Shown piece by piece: positions 37,085 through 46,180 of a stretch of DNA of 64,000 bases. Location: positions 310,001 to 374,000 of the forward strand of contig JAXLWL010000002.1 of the NCBI GenBank assembly GCA_046328505.1, read 5' to 3'. The position numbers and the translations under genes are program-made. Numbering within the stretch: the first letter of the stretch is position 1; each line of letters starts with the position of its first letter. This DNA is from JBDHWG01 sp046328505. GTDB taxonomy: Bacteria > Chloroflexota > Anaerolineae > Epilineales > JAHCIE01. The notes under the pieces were generated by a model. That model was not told the DNA's origin and made no database searches. It saw nothing but the letters and a program-made list of their open reading frames with translations.

Positions 37085-37657
37085 CTAATCGTAGGTCGGC
37101 TCGCGTGAGAGGATCCAGCCCCGTAGGGCGAGCCAGCCCGCGGCGAGCAGCGGGAGCCACAGGGCGAAGGCGCCGAGCCGCGCTCCTGTCAGCCAGGCGT
37201 CCGCCTGCTGGAGAGGGTTGTCCGAGGTCGCGTAGGCACGCCCACGCATCCAAACGAGGGTAGCGAGTCCCTGCCAGATTTGCACCTTCACGTTCTCGTG
37301 CGCCGCAAGGCTCTGGATCGCGTCATTGTTGCCATGTGGCAGGTCGACGCGAACTGACGATCCGTCCCCAAGGCGGACGTCGAAGCCCGGCGTCGGCCCG
37401 CGCCCCATGCCCAGACGCGGATTCTCCACCGTGCCCTGTTCGGTCCGGCACACTCCTAAGAGTGCTTGCGCATTCGACGTCGCAGCGCAGCTCGGGTCGT
37501 CGGCGAAGGCATCACCCCGAGCCTGCGCTGCCAGCCCCATGCCGTAAGCGAACAAGGACAGCAGCAGCAACCCGGCCGCGAGGCTCAGACTGTATATCAC
37601 AGGCGGCGCGAAAGGGCGGAATCGTTGCCAGGCGCCTTTGTCGTGGAGCAATGTCAT
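37085..37657 (-). CDS. Two-helix membrane protein of unknown function
   Basis: A 190-residue protein I do not recognise. One membrane helix lies near the N-terminus (VIYSLSLAAGLLLLSLFAYG, residues 20-40) and one near the C-terminus (LGAFALWLPLLAAGWLALRG). Between them is a ~115-residue probably extracytoplasmic domain with two cysteines that could form a disulfide. It ends 7 bases from the convergent aminopeptidase gene. The start is preceded by GGGTGG. Coding is supported by length and a clean two-helix pattern. Confidence 0.65.
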   Translation of the reverse strand: MTLLHDKGAWQRFRPFAPPVIYSLSLAAGLLLLSLFAYGMGLAAQARGDAFADDPSCAATSNAQALLGVCRTEQGTVENPRLGMGRGPTPGFDVRLGDGSSVRVDLPHGNNDAIQSLAAHENVKVQIWQGLATLVWMRGRAYATSDNPLQQADAWLTGARLGAFALWLPLLAAGWLALRGWILSREPTYD

Positions 37658-37844
37658 ACGCCACCCGTTCTAGACTACCGGACACTATAGATGGCTGGCT
37701 GAAACCCAATGGAATCGAGCGGAGCGTGCGGAGCGCATGCTCCGCCGTTTATTTTGACGCGGCAACTGGCACAATTCTTGCGGAACCCACGCCACTGCTC
37801 GAACAATGGAAGTTAGTTGGACAGGTGTCAGGAGGTGTGCGGCG

Positions 37845-38591
37845 ATGAGTTTCTTTGGTTACCCATTTGACGATCCCAATCCGCTCCGCGCCGCGGGCGC
37901 GCGGCTGGCGGCGATGACTGAGCGTGGCAGTGCGCCGCGGGTTGTCGTACCGGATGACGGGGACGGGCAGAGCGGCGGCAGAAACCTCGGGCGGTGGGCC
38001 CTGGCTGCCGGCGGCGTCGCCGTCGCCGCCTACATGATCTACCGCCGGCAGCGGCGGCAGGGCGGCGAGGAAGAGGACGCGCCCAGCGTGTACGAGACCG
38101 TGACCATCGACAGGCCCCAGGAAGAGCTGTATAGCGTCTGGCGCAACTTCGAGAACCTGCCCAAGTTCATGCCGTTCCTGGAGTCGGTGACGGTGCTGGA
38201 CAACACCCACTCCCATTGGAAGGTCAAAGGCCCGGTCGGGACGAAGGTCGAGTGGGACGCGCAGATCGTCGAGGAGAATGAGCCCAACGTGATTCGCTGG
38301 CAGTCCACCGACAAGGCGAGCGTCCCGAACAGTGGAGAGGTGCGCTTCCAGCCGGCGCCGGCGGGGCGCGGCACCGAAGTCCACGTCGACATGGAGTATC
38401 ACCCGCCGGCCGGCAAGATCGGCGCGGCCTTCACCAATCTCTTCAAGAACGATCCGGACAAACAGGTCTTTACGGCGCTGTGGCGCTTCAAGCAGCTCAT
38501 GGAGACGGGCGAGATCGCGACGACCGAGGGTCAGCCGCATGGGTCGCGCTCGACCGTGGAGAAGGCAGCGGACGCCGTGACGTCGGGTTAA
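37845..38591 (+). CDS. Membrane-anchored SRPBCC (cyclase/dehydrase-like) protein
   Basis: A 248-residue protein. A short N-terminal region is followed by a membrane helix (WALAAGGVAVAAYMIY, about 49-64) with a basic RRQRRQ stretch, then an SRPBCC ligand-binding domain (about 80-225). Landmarks are TIDRPQEELYSVWRNFENLP, WDAQIVEENEPNVIRWQS and FKQLMETGEI. Such proteins often occur beside zinc alcohol dehydrogenases like the next gene, 70 bases downstream. GGAGGTG lies seven bases before the ATG at 37845. The ligand is not known. Confidence 0.85.
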   Translation: MSFFGYPFDDPNPLRAAGARLAAMTERGSAPRVVVPDDGDGQSGGRNLGRWALAAGGVAVAAYMIYRRQRRQGGEEEDAPSVYETVTIDRPQEELYSVWRNFENLPKFMPFLESVTVLDNTHSHWKVKGPVGTKVEWDAQIVEENEPNVIRWQSTDKASVPNSGEVRFQPAPAGRGTEVHVDMEYHPPAGKIGAAFTNLFKNDPDKQVFTALWRFKQLMETGEIATTEGQPHGSRSTVEKAADAVTSG

Positions 38592-38661
38592 CCCCTGGCG
38601 CAGTGTTGCAGAAATGTTAGCCGATACTGAGAGTTGTTAGCCAGGAGGGCAAAAAGACGTT

Positions 38662-39867
38662 ATGAAGGCGCTTTGTTGGGAAGGAAAGAAAGACGTCCGT
38701 GTCGAGACGGTCCCGGATCCGAAGATTATTAGCCCGCGCGATGCCATCGTCAGAATCACCAGCACCGCGATTTGCGGCTCCGACCTGCACCTGTATGACG
38801 GCGTGGTGCCGACGATGGAGCACGGCGACATCCTGGGACACGAATTCATGGGCGAGGTGGTCGAGGTCGGGCCGAGTGTGAAGAACCTCAAAGTCGGCGA
38901 CCGCGTTGTGGTCCCGTTCACGATTAGCTGTGGCTCGTGCTTCTTCTGCAAGCGCGGACTGTATTCCTGCTGTGATAACTCGAACCCGAACAACTACATG
39001 GCCCAGGAGATGTACGGCCACTCGCCGGCCGGCCTCTACGGCTACTCCCACATGCTGGGCGGCTACGCCGGCGGGCAGGCCGAGTACGCGCGCGTGCCGT
39101 TCGCCGACGTCGGCTCTCTGGTCGTTCCGGACGGCCTGCCCGACGAGAAAGTTCTCTTCCTCAGCGACATCTTCCCGACGGGGTACATGGCCGCCGAGAA
39201 TTGCGACATCCAACAGGGTGATATCGTGGCCGTGTGGGGCTGCGGTCCGGTCGGCCAGTTCGCCATTCGCAGCGCCATCATGCTGGGCGCAGAGCGCGTG
39301 ATTGCCATCGACGACGTGCCGGCGCGGTTGAGCATGGCGCGGCAGGCCGGCGCGATCACCGTTGACCGCTCCCAGGAGGACGTCCTGGACGCGCTGATGG
39401 AGTTGACCGGCGGCCGCGGTCCGGATGCGTGCATCGACGCCGTCGGCTTCGAGGCTCACGGGGGCAACTTCGACGCCCAGGTAGACGAGGCCAAGCGCGC
39501 GATGATGATGGTGACCGATCGCGTGACGGTGCTGCGCCAGGCGATTATCGCGTGCCGCAAGGGCGGCACCGTGTCCCTCGCCGGCGTCTACGCCGGCATC
39601 GGCGACAGCATCCCACTCGGCGCGGCATTCAATAAGGGCCTGACGTTCAAGATGGGCCAAACCCACGTCCCGAAGTACATGAAGCCGCTGTTTGAGCGCA
39701 TCCAGAACGGCGACATTGACCCGTCGTTCGTCATCACCCACACCTTGCCGTTGACCCAGGCTGCCGACGGCTACAAGATCTTCGCCGACCAGGCCGACGG
39801 CTGCATCAAGGTCGTCCTCAAGCCCGGCTTCAACGGCGCAACGACTCCGAACGGCCAACCTCGCTAA
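38662..39867 (+). CDS. Zinc-dependent alcohol dehydrogenase (formaldehyde dehydrogenase-like)
   Basis: MDR-family dehydrogenase of 401 residues. It has the catalytic-zinc region ICGSDLHLYDG and GDILGHEFMGEV, the four-cysteine structural-zinc loop CGSCFFCKRGLYSCC, and the nucleotide loop WGCGPVGQFAIRSA. The length and the insertion DAVGFEAHGGN match the glutathione-independent formaldehyde dehydrogenase-like branch. The real substrate is not clear. It is followed by a strong terminator, so this and the SRPBCC gene form a two-gene unit. Confidence 0.9.
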   Translation: MKALCWEGKKDVRVETVPDPKIISPRDAIVRITSTAICGSDLHLYDGVVPTMEHGDILGHEFMGEVVEVGPSVKNLKVGDRVVVPFTISCGSCFFCKRGLYSCCDNSNPNNYMAQEMYGHSPAGLYGYSHMLGGYAGGQAEYARVPFADVGSLVVPDGLPDEKVLFLSDIFPTGYMAAENCDIQQGDIVAVWGCGPVGQFAIRSAIMLGAERVIAIDDVPARLSMARQAGAITVDRSQEDVLDALMELTGGRGPDACIDAVGFEAHGGNFDAQVDEAKRAMMMVTDRVTVLRQAIIACRKGGTVSLAGVYAGIGDSIPLGAAFNKGLTFKMGQTHVPKYMKPLFERIQNGDIDPSFVITHTLPLTQAADGYKIFADQADGCIKVVLKPGFNGATTPNGQPR

Positions 39868-39886
39868 ATCCCTCCTACCCCCACAC

Positions 39887-39920
39887 AACAGGCTCCTCGC
39901 GCCGAGGAGCCTGTTTTTCT
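39887..39920 (+). terminator. Rho-independent terminator
   Basis: A 13-base perfect stem (core CAGGCTCCTCG / CGAGGAGCCTG, loop CGC) is followed by a run of T. It ends the SRPBCC-dehydrogenase transcript. Confidence 0.95.
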
Positions 39921-39980
39921 ATTCTCTCACCCCCTGTCGCCTCTCCCAGGAAGGAACAGGGGAAACGTTTCGGCCAACCG

Positions 39981-40008
39981 TTGACCCAAGGGGGAGCCGG
40001 AGTATAAT
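39981..40008 (+). promoter_or_regulatory. Predicted promoter of the EAD-FGE gene
   Basis: TTGACC, 16 bases, TATAAT. Transcription would begin near 40015, so the ATG at 40016 would be leaderless and the ATG at 40061 with its GGAGGG site is preferred. Confidence 0.65.
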
Positions 40009-40060
40009 CAGGGCTATGGTCGCGCCAAGACGGCATCGTGGTCGGCATCGTGGAGGGCGC

Positions 40061-41116
40061 ATGGCGTGGGATAGAGTCAGTCTCGCGGACGCGATGATTG
40101 CGCGCATGGATAGGGACGAGGTCGAGGACCTCTGCTTCCGTCTCCACGTGGATGACGAAAACCTGGACGGCAGAACCAAAAGCAGCCTCGTCCGCAGCCT
40201 TATCAAGTACATGGAGCAGCGCGAGCAGCTCAATCTGCTTATTCTCGGGCTTGAGAAGATGCGGCCAGATATCGGCGCGCCATCGTCGCCGCCAGATGCA
40301 AATCTGCGGAGCATGCCGCCTATCGGGATTGTGTCTCCCCCTCCCCTACCACCGTCAAGTGGACCTAAGCTCGGCGACCAAATGACCGACCCGCACGGCG
40401 TGACGATGGTCTACGTGCCGCCGGGGACATTCAAGATGGGCAGCGCGGACGAGGGTACGGCGGAAGAGATCGTGATCGCGCAGGGCTTCTGGCTTGACCT
40501 GACGCCGGTTACCTTCGCTTCCTACGTGCTGTTCATCAATACAGGAGGCTACAGGAAGCCCGAGCTCTGGACTAAGGTTGGCTGGGACTGGGTCAATAAT
40601 AACGGAGTGCAGGGTCCGAAGCACTATCCGGGCTTTGACGCTCCTGGACAGCCACGGGTTGGCGTGACGTGGTTCGAGGCGGACGCCTATTGCCGGTGGC
40701 GTGGTGGGAGGCTGCCAACGGCAGGTGAGTGGGAGTGGGCGGCGCGAGGACCGGACAACCGCAGGTACCCGTGGGGTAATCGGTTCAGTGCCAATCGTGT
40801 GATTTATCTGAAGAACTCCGGCGGCAAGACATCACCTGTCAGCGCGAACACCCGCTTGGATGGGGCGTCGTGGGTGGGAGCTCTTGATATGAGCGGCAAC
40901 GTTTGGGAGTGGACCAGCAGCCTTGAAGGGGGAAATTGGCACGATCCGGGGGATGCGCAGGAGGTCCAGGATGACACTCAGAACATTCGAGTAGTGCGGG
41001 GTGGCTCATGGAACGACGAGGCTAGCTTGTTGCAGGTGCGGCTCCAGATCGGTATCTGCAACTACGCGGCGGACCAGAATAATGGGCTTGGCCTCCGCTG
41101 CGCCCGCTCTGCTTAG
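40061..41116 (+). CDS. Effector-associated-domain protein with FGE/sulfatase-modifying-factor fold
   Basis: A 351-residue two-domain protein. Residues about 5-70 (MIARMDRDEVEDLCFRLHV, then KSSLVRSLIKYMEQREQLNL) resemble bacterial effector-associated, Death-like adaptor domains found in conflict and signalling systems. After a Pro-rich linker comes an FGE-sulfatase domain from about 115: MVYVPPGTFKMGSADEG, VTWFEADAYCRWRGGRLPTA, GEWEWAARGPDNRRYPWG, MSGNVWEWTSS and VVRGGSWNDEA. The C-terminal cysteines typical of active formylglycine-generating enzymes are only partly kept (GICNYAADQNNGLGLRC), so a binding role is as likely as catalysis. Its own promoter precedes it and no partner gene adjoins it. 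Confidence 0.8.
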   Translation: MAWDRVSLADAMIARMDRDEVEDLCFRLHVDDENLDGRTKSSLVRSLIKYMEQREQLNLLILGLEKMRPDIGAPSSPPDANLRSMPPIGIVSPPPLPPSSGPKLGDQMTDPHGVTMVYVPPGTFKMGSADEGTAEEIVIAQGFWLDLTPVTFASYVLFINTGGYRKPELWTKVGWDWVNNNGVQGPKHYPGFDAPGQPRVGVTWFEADAYCRWRGGRLPTAGEWEWAARGPDNRRYPWGNRFSANRVIYLKNSGGKTSPVSANTRLDGASWVGALDMSGNVWEWTSSLEGGNWHDPGDAQEVQDDTQNIRVVRGGSWNDEASLLQVRLQIGICNYAADQNNGLGLRCARSA

Positions 41117-41209
41117 GGAGGATTGGACCACGAACGGCGCGAAAGGGACGCGAAAGACGCGAAAAAAGAGATGGCCAGGCAATGACTCGCTTGCGTATGG
41201 GCCTGGGCC

Positions 41210-41273
41210 GTCATGCCGAGTGAAGTGAGGCATCTGGGCCGCAGTCCAGACCCCTCACTTCGTTCGGGGTGAC
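41210..41273. repeat. Dispersed inverted repeat
   Basis: The 21-base arms (left GTCATGCCGAGTGAAGTGAG, right ending TTCGGGGTGAC) match at 17 of 21 positions across a 22-base centre. It has the same build as the element at 13730-13795. It lies in the 184-base gap between the EAD-FGE and PPOX genes, which otherwise shows no feature beyond a degenerate CGCGAAA tandem near 41135-41165. Confidence 0.65.
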
Positions 41274-41300
41274 AGGGATGTTCATCCGACCGTTGGTGAG

Positions 41301-41693
41301 CTACATGACGCCGCTGACTTTCTCGGGCGCGATCGTGACGATGACGCGCACCTGACCGCGACCGCCGTACCAGGCGTATGGCTGGCCGGTGTATTTCTGG
41401 GCGAGCATCTCGATGTGCTTGGCCCCGCCCTCGGTGGTGACGTTGACGACGCGGCCGCGCACCTGGAAATAGCGCGTCGGTTCGTCGGGGTCGGAGACGG
41501 CGACGGCCACGCGCGGGTCGCGCGCGATGTTCTTGAGCTTGACGTAGCCCTGCACGGTGTTGATGACGACATTCTCACCGTCGGTGTCGACCCACGTCTG
41601 AGTCAGCTGGGGTGAACCATCGGCCATCGTGGTGGCGATGTAGCAGAGGCTCGGTCGTCGCAGCAGCGCGACCTGGTCTTCGGTGAGTTTCAT
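41301..41693 (-). CDS. PPOX-class (pyridoxamine 5'-phosphate oxidase fold) protein, probably F420-dependent
   Basis: A 130-residue split-barrel flavin/F420-binding protein. Typical features are VALLRRPSLCYIATTMADGS near the N-terminus, WVDTDGENVVINTVQG, DPRVAVAVSDPDEPTRYFQVRG and WYGGRGQVRVIVTI. The TxxADGSPQ and NT..G..K pattern fits the F420-dependent branch, but no F420 genes are in the window. AGGAG lies six bases before the ATG at 41693. It is divergent from the amidohydrolase gene across a 105-base gap. Confidence 0.82.
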   Translation of the reverse strand: MKLTEDQVALLRRPSLCYIATTMADGSPQLTQTWVDTDGENVVINTVQGYVKLKNIARDPRVAVAVSDPDEPTRYFQVRGRVVNVTTEGGAKHIEMLAQKYTGQPYAWYGGRGQVRVIVTIAPEKVSGVM

Positions 41694-41798
41694 AATGGCT
41701 CCTGGCTGTCTTATGTCTGTATACGGAAATGATAATACAGTATACAACGTTCGCGCAAGAATTGTTCAAGCGAGAGCGTTGTGTTGAGAGGACGAACC

Positions 41799-43064
41799 AT
41801 GACTAGCCTCGCTTCGGATGACGCGCCGCTGCCGCACTTGCCCGCGCCGAACCTCGATCGCTTGATGGCGGACCTGGTGACTCTGGCGACGTTCGTAGAG
41901 CCGGGGACGCCGGGAACGACGCGGCGCTTCCCGTCCCAGGCCCACGTCACGGGGCGGCGCTGGCTGCGGCAGCGCATGGATGAAGCGGGACTGCGGACGA
42001 CGATCGATACCGCCGGTAACCTGCTCGGCGTTCGCCCCGGCCAGGCCGACTTGTCGCCGATCATGATTGGCTCCCACAGCGACACGGTCTTCGGCGGCGG
42101 GCGCTACGACGGCGCGCTCGGCGTGCTGGGGGCGCTGGAGGTCGCGCGCACCCTTGCCGAGGCCAACGTCGCGCTGCGCCACCCGTTGATTGTCGCGGAC
42201 TATCTCGCGGAGGAGGCGACGGACTTCGGCGTGTCGTGCATCGGCAGCCGCGCCATGACTGCCAGCTTCGACCCGGCATGGCTGGAGCGTACCCTCGACG
42301 GGCAGACGCTCGCCCAGGCGATCGCGGCGGTGGGCGGAAAGCCCGACGCCATCGGTGAGGCAGAGCGGCGGCCCGGGGATGTGGCGGCGTGCCTGGAGTT
42401 GCACATCGAGCAGGGACCGGTGCTGGAGGCACAGGGCATCGGGTTGGGTGCGGTGAGCGGGATCGTGGGCATCCTGCGCGCCATCTTTGAGCTACGCGGC
42501 CGGCCGGACCACGCAGGCACGACGCCGATGTCGCTACGGCGCGACGCGCTGGCGGCGGGGGCCGAGGTTGTCGCGGCGGTCGAGCGCATCGCTCGCGGCC
42601 AGCCGGGCGCAGTCGGCACGGTCGGGCGGATTGAGATAGGCCCGAACCAGAGCAACGTCGTCCCGGGAGTAGTGCGGCTTACAGCGGAGATGCGCCACCT
42701 GGACGAGACAGTGCTGGACGAAATATGGGGGCAGTTCGTAGCCGAGACGCAGGCGATATGCGCGAGACGGGATATCGGCCTGGACATCTCGGCGGTGACC
42801 CGGATGCATCCGGCCGCGCCGCCGCCGTGGCTGCTGGAACTGGTGTTGGCCGCGTGCCGCGAGCTTGACGCCAACGCCATTACGCTGCCAAGCGGCGCGG
42901 GCCACGATAGCGCGCACCTGGCGCACATCGCCCCATCGGCGATGATCTTCGTGCCGAGCGTTGGCGGCCGCAGCCACTGCCCCGAGGAAGAGACGTACCC
43001 CGAGGACCTGGCGCGGGGCGTTGCGGCGCTCATGCGCGCCGTCGTGGCCGTGGACCGCCGCTAG
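41799..43064 (+). CDS. M20-family Zn-dependent amidase/hydrolase (N-carbamoyl-L-amino-acid hydrolase or allantoate amidohydrolase type)
   Basis: A 421-residue two-domain metallohydrolase. Metal ligands are visible in IGSHSDTVFGGGRYDGALG, LAEEATDFGVSC, LELHIEQGPVLE and the C-terminal GAGHDSAHLAHIAPSAMIFVP. The dimerisation lid includes GRPDHAGTTPMSLRRDA. It hydrolyses a carbamoyl or ureido group. The ATG at 41799 with GAGAGG upstream is preferred. The stop overlaps the convergent ThDP enzyme gene by 4 bases. Confidence 0.88.
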   Translation: MTSLASDDAPLPHLPAPNLDRLMADLVTLATFVEPGTPGTTRRFPSQAHVTGRRWLRQRMDEAGLRTTIDTAGNLLGVRPGQADLSPIMIGSHSDTVFGGGRYDGALGVLGALEVARTLAEANVALRHPLIVADYLAEEATDFGVSCIGSRAMTASFDPAWLERTLDGQTLAQAIAAVGGKPDAIGEAERRPGDVAACLELHIEQGPVLEAQGIGLGAVSGIVGILRAIFELRGRPDHAGTTPMSLRRDALAAGAEVVAAVERIARGQPGAVGTVGRIEIGPNQSNVVPGVVRLTAEMRHLDETVLDEIWGQFVAETQAICARRDIGLDISAVTRMHPAAPPPWLLELVLAACRELDANAITLPSGAGHDSAHLAHIAPSAMIFVPSVGGRSHCPEEETYPEDLARGVAALMRAVVAVDRR

Positions 43065-44794
43065 TACGCCTGCCGCCCGGCCTTCTTCGTCAGAGTCTCC
43101 TGCCAGGGAGCCACCGGCGGCGTGAGGTGAATCTCGTCCGGCACGGGCACGTCGATGTAAGTCGGGCCAGGGCGGGCGAGGGCTTCCTGAAGGGCTACGG
43201 TGAAGTCAGCCAGGCTCGTGGCGCGGCGCGCGGCCAGTCCCATGCCCTCAGCTACTTTCACCGCGTCGATGGGGCCGAAGTCAACGCCGAAGTAGCGCTG
43301 GCCGGTATAGAGGTGCTGGAGCATCTTAATCCAGCCGAGCGAGCCATTGGAGAACTGGACGTACACAATCGGCAGGTTGAAGCGCGCTGCCGTCTCTAAC
43401 TCGCCGCACGCCATCGCGAAGCTGCCGTCACCGGTGAGGCCGATGATCGTGCGGCCGGGATGCGCGAATGCTGCGCCAATTGCCCCCGGGATGACATAAC
43501 CCATCGGCCCGTGGCCGCGCGGGATGATGACGCTGCGCTCGCCGCGCGCCGTTTCCCAGTATGAAGCGATGTTGGGCGTGGCGGTGCCGGGCTCGCCCAG
43601 GATGAGCGCGTCAGGCCCAGTCAGGCGGCGAATGGCGCGGACGACGTTACGTGGGTGGAGCACGCTCTCATCAACCGCGGCGGGCGCGGCGCTCGAAGCC
43701 TGCCACTGCTGTCGGCGCTCGGCGATCCAGCCGCGTATCTCCTCGCTTCGTGTCTCGTTTGGCTCACCCAGGGCATCCATGATCTGGCGCAGCGTGGTCT
43801 GCGCGTCGCCGACGAGGGCGATACTGCCGGGATAGTTGCGGCCGGCGTGGTCGTGCTCGATGTCTATGTGCACGGTCGCCGCAGTGCGCGGCGGGCTTCT
43901 GAACGAATTGGTGTCCGTGGCGTTGGCGCGGGTGCCGACGAACAGGACGGCATCGGCGTTGGCAAGGTAGTCGTTGGTGTAGTCGCGCGCGCCGTTCGCC
44001 CCGGCGACTCCCAGGCTCCACGGGCTGTTCTCGGCCAGGGCGCCTTTGCCGTGGATGCTGGTCGCGACGGGGATGCCCCAGGTGTTCGCCAGACGGCTCA
44101 GGTCATCCCACGCCTGCGACAGGTGGACGCCCGATCCGGCGACCACGGCAGGCCGGCGGGCTGAGCGAAGCGTCTCGGCCGCGCGCGTGGCGGAGTCCGC
44201 GTCGGCCGGCCAGCGGTCGTTCGGAACCCGTACGCTCATCGTGGGCAGGCTGACTCGTGCTCGCTCGTCCATGACATCTTCGGGAATGACCAGGCTCACC
44301 GGCGCCGGTCGGCCGCTGGTCGCGGCGCAGAGCGCGTCGCACACGAGGCGTGGGATCTCCGCTGCGGATTCGATGGTGGCCTGCCACTTGGTCACGGCCG
44401 AGAAGAGCTTGGTCTGGTCGATTTCGGTGAGGGCGCCGGTGTTGCGGCTGCGGCGGTGGATGTCGGTGGTCAGGACGAGCAGCGGTACCGAGGATGCCCA
44501 GGGCTCGCCCAACCCGCCGACGAGAAAGGTGACGCCGCCGCCGCTTGACGCCTCGACGACCCCGACGGTGTTGCTGGCTCGCGCGTAGGCGTCGGCCATG
44601 AACGCGGCGTGGCGCTCGTCGCGGGCGAGGATGTGCCGGATGGTGTCCTGACGATGGTAGAGGGCGTCGTAAAACGTCACGCCCGTGTCGCCGGGGACAC
44701 CGAAAATGTGCCCGACGCCTGCCTGCGCCAGGCACTCCACTAGAATCTCCGCCCCCGTTCCCTCGAACTCGCGTCTGCTCCGGTTGTCGCCCAT
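43061..44794 (-). CDS. Thiamine diphosphate-dependent enzyme (acetolactate synthase/benzoylformate decarboxylase-like)
   Basis: A 577-residue ThDP enzyme with the three usual domains. The N-terminal domain has HIFGVPGDTGVTFYDALY and DERHAAFMADAYARAS with the activating Glu one residue after Asp. The middle domain has VVAGSGVHLSQ. The C-terminal cofactor site has GDGSFAMACGELETAARFNL. It acts on a 2-keto acid, but the family is broad and the substrate unknown. GAGGAG precedes the ATG. It is divergent from the LarA-like gene. Confidence 0.85.
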   Translation of the reverse strand: MGDNRSRREFEGTGAEILVECLAQAGVGHIFGVPGDTGVTFYDALYHRQDTIRHILARDERHAAFMADAYARASNTVGVVEASSGGGVTFLVGGLGEPWASSVPLLVLTTDIHRRSRNTGALTEIDQTKLFSAVTKWQATIESAAEIPRLVCDALCAATSGRPAPVSLVIPEDVMDERARVSLPTMSVRVPNDRWPADADSATRAAETLRSARRPAVVAGSGVHLSQAWDDLSRLANTWGIPVATSIHGKGALAENSPWSLGVAGANGARDYTNDYLANADAVLFVGTRANATDTNSFRSPPRTAATVHIDIEHDHAGRNYPGSIALVGDAQTTLRQIMDALGEPNETRSEEIRGWIAERRQQWQASSAAPAAVDESVLHPRNVVRAIRRLTGPDALILGEPGTATPNIASYWETARGERSVIIPRGHGPMGYVIPGAIGAAFAHPGRTIIGLTGDGSFAMACGELETAARFNLPIVYVQFSNGSLGWIKMLQHLYTGQRYFGVDFGPIDAVKVAEGMGLAARRATSLADFTVALQEALARPGPTYIDVPVPDEIHLTPPVAPWQETLTKKAGRQAY

Positions 44795-44923
44795 GTCCTT
44801 GCTCCTCGTCTCGTCCGATTGTCGCGAGAGGCATTATATCGCGACTGGCGTGAATCGACCACCCGCCCTATCCATGCTAGAATCGTCGCTGACGATGGCA
44901 CACGGATTCAGATGGGAGGGCAC

Positions 44924-46180
44924 GTGGGCTTGAGAATGGCGCCGGTGCGGCAGCGGGTCGTGACGGAGAGAGTGCCGGACGCGGCCGGCGCGGTGCGCGA
45001 AGGGTTGCGGGCGCTGCCGCTGTCGGAGCGCGTGCGTCCGGGCATGCGTGTCGCCGTGGGCGTCGGTAGCCGCGGCATCTCGTGCATCACGGAGGTGGTA
45101 ATGACCGTGGTGAACGAGCTGCGGGCGCTTGGCGCGCAGCCGTTCCTCGTGCCGGCCATGGGCAGCCATGGCGGCGGGACCGCCGAAGGCCAGCGCCAGG
45201 TGCTTGAGGACTATGGCCTGGGGCCGTCGCGTTTGGGCATTCCCATCCAGAGCGACATGGAGGCGGTGCAGATTGGCGAGACGGAGGCGGGGGTACCGAT
45301 CTACTTCGACAGGTTCGCCGACGACGCCGATGGGATCGTCATTGTCAACCGCATCAAGGAGCATACGTCGTTCCGCGGCGCGTGGGAGAGCGGGCTGATG
45401 AAGATGCTCGCGGTAGGCCTCGGTAAGCGCCAGGGCGCCGCGACGTATCACGCGCGGGGTGTGGGTGGTACTTTTCCGGCCGTTGCGCGAGCCATTCTGG
45501 CGCAGCGGCCGGTGCTGTTTGGCGTGGGGATCGTGGAGAACGGGCTGCACGAGCCGGCGCGCATCGCTGTGATTCCCGCGGAACGTATCGAGGTCGAGGA
45601 GCCGCGCCTGCTCGACCTCGCGCGCCAGATGCGGCCGGGCATTCCCCTGGACCCGCTGGACCTCCTGATCGTGCAGGAGATGGGCAAGAACATCAGCGGG
45701 ACTGGGATGGACTTGAACGTCATAGGGATGTGGCGGCGGCTCGGTGGGCCTGTGACGCCGGATTTCAAGGTCATTGCCGCGCTGGACCTGACCGCCAACA
45801 GCCACGGCAACGCGATTGGTGTGGGACACGCTGATCTCATTACTCAACGCCTACGCGACAAGATCGACGTGGCCGCGACCTACACCAACTGTCTGACAGC
45901 AGGCAACCTGGCCGGCGGCAAAATCCCCATAACCCTGCCGACGGATCGCGCCGTCATCGACGCTGCGATCGCCGGGATTGGAATGGCCACGGCGCGTGTT
46001 GTCTGGATCCGCAACACACTCACCCTGGACACGCTCTGGGCGTCCGAGGCGCTCCTACCTGACGTCGCTCAGACACCCGGCCTGGAGCAGCTTGGCGAGC
46101 CTGCCGACGTCGAGTTTGACGCCCGGGGCGCGCTCATCCTTCCCAGTGTGTCATCAGGCTCGCCGAGTCTGGCTGAGTAG
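44924..46180 (+). CDS. LarA-like (DUF2088) protein
   Basis: A 418-residue protein of the lactate racemase N-terminal domain family. It has MRVAVGVGSRGISCI, LVPAMGSHGGGTAEGQRQVL, IVIVNRIKEHTSFRG, ESGLMKMLAVGLGKRQGA and LLIVQEMGKNISGTGMDLNV. SHGG and the KEHT region are family marks. True LarA needs a nickel pincer cofactor built by LarB, LarC and LarE, none of which is in the window. It may racemise or epimerise another hydroxy acid. GTG at 44924 is the likely start (GGGAGG upstream); the frame is open back to 44819. The 3' end overlaps the next minus-strand gene by 47 bases. Confidence 0.8.
   Translation: MGLRMAPVRQRVVTERVPDAAGAVREGLRALPLSERVRPGMRVAVGVGSRGISCITEVVMTVVNELRALGAQPFLVPAMGSHGGGTAEGQRQVLEDYGLGPSRLGIPIQSDMEAVQIGETEAGVPIYFDRFADDADGIVIVNRIKEHTSFRGAWESGLMKMLAVGLGKRQGAATYHARGVGGTFPAVARAILAQRPVLFGVGIVENGLHEPARIAVIPAERIEVEEPRLLDLARQMRPGIPLDPLDLLIVQEMGKNISGTGMDLNVIGMWRRLGGPVTPDFKVIAALDLTANSHGNAIGVGHADLITQRLRDKIDVAATYTNCLTAGNLAGGKIPITLPTDRAVIDAAIAGIGMATARVVWIRNTLTLDTLWASEALLPDVAQTPGLEQLGEPADVEFDARGALILPSVSSGSPSLAE

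Noticed and set aside
40016..40060. ATG at 40016 as start of the EAD-FGE protein
   Set aside because: It would fall at the predicted transcription start, and the added residues are Arg/His-rich and unlike the domain; 40061 has a ribosome site.
41694..41798. GTATAC-containing palindromic region between divergent genes as an operator
   Set aside because: GTATAC is self-complementary by chance and no well-spaced promoter boxes could be fixed on either strand.
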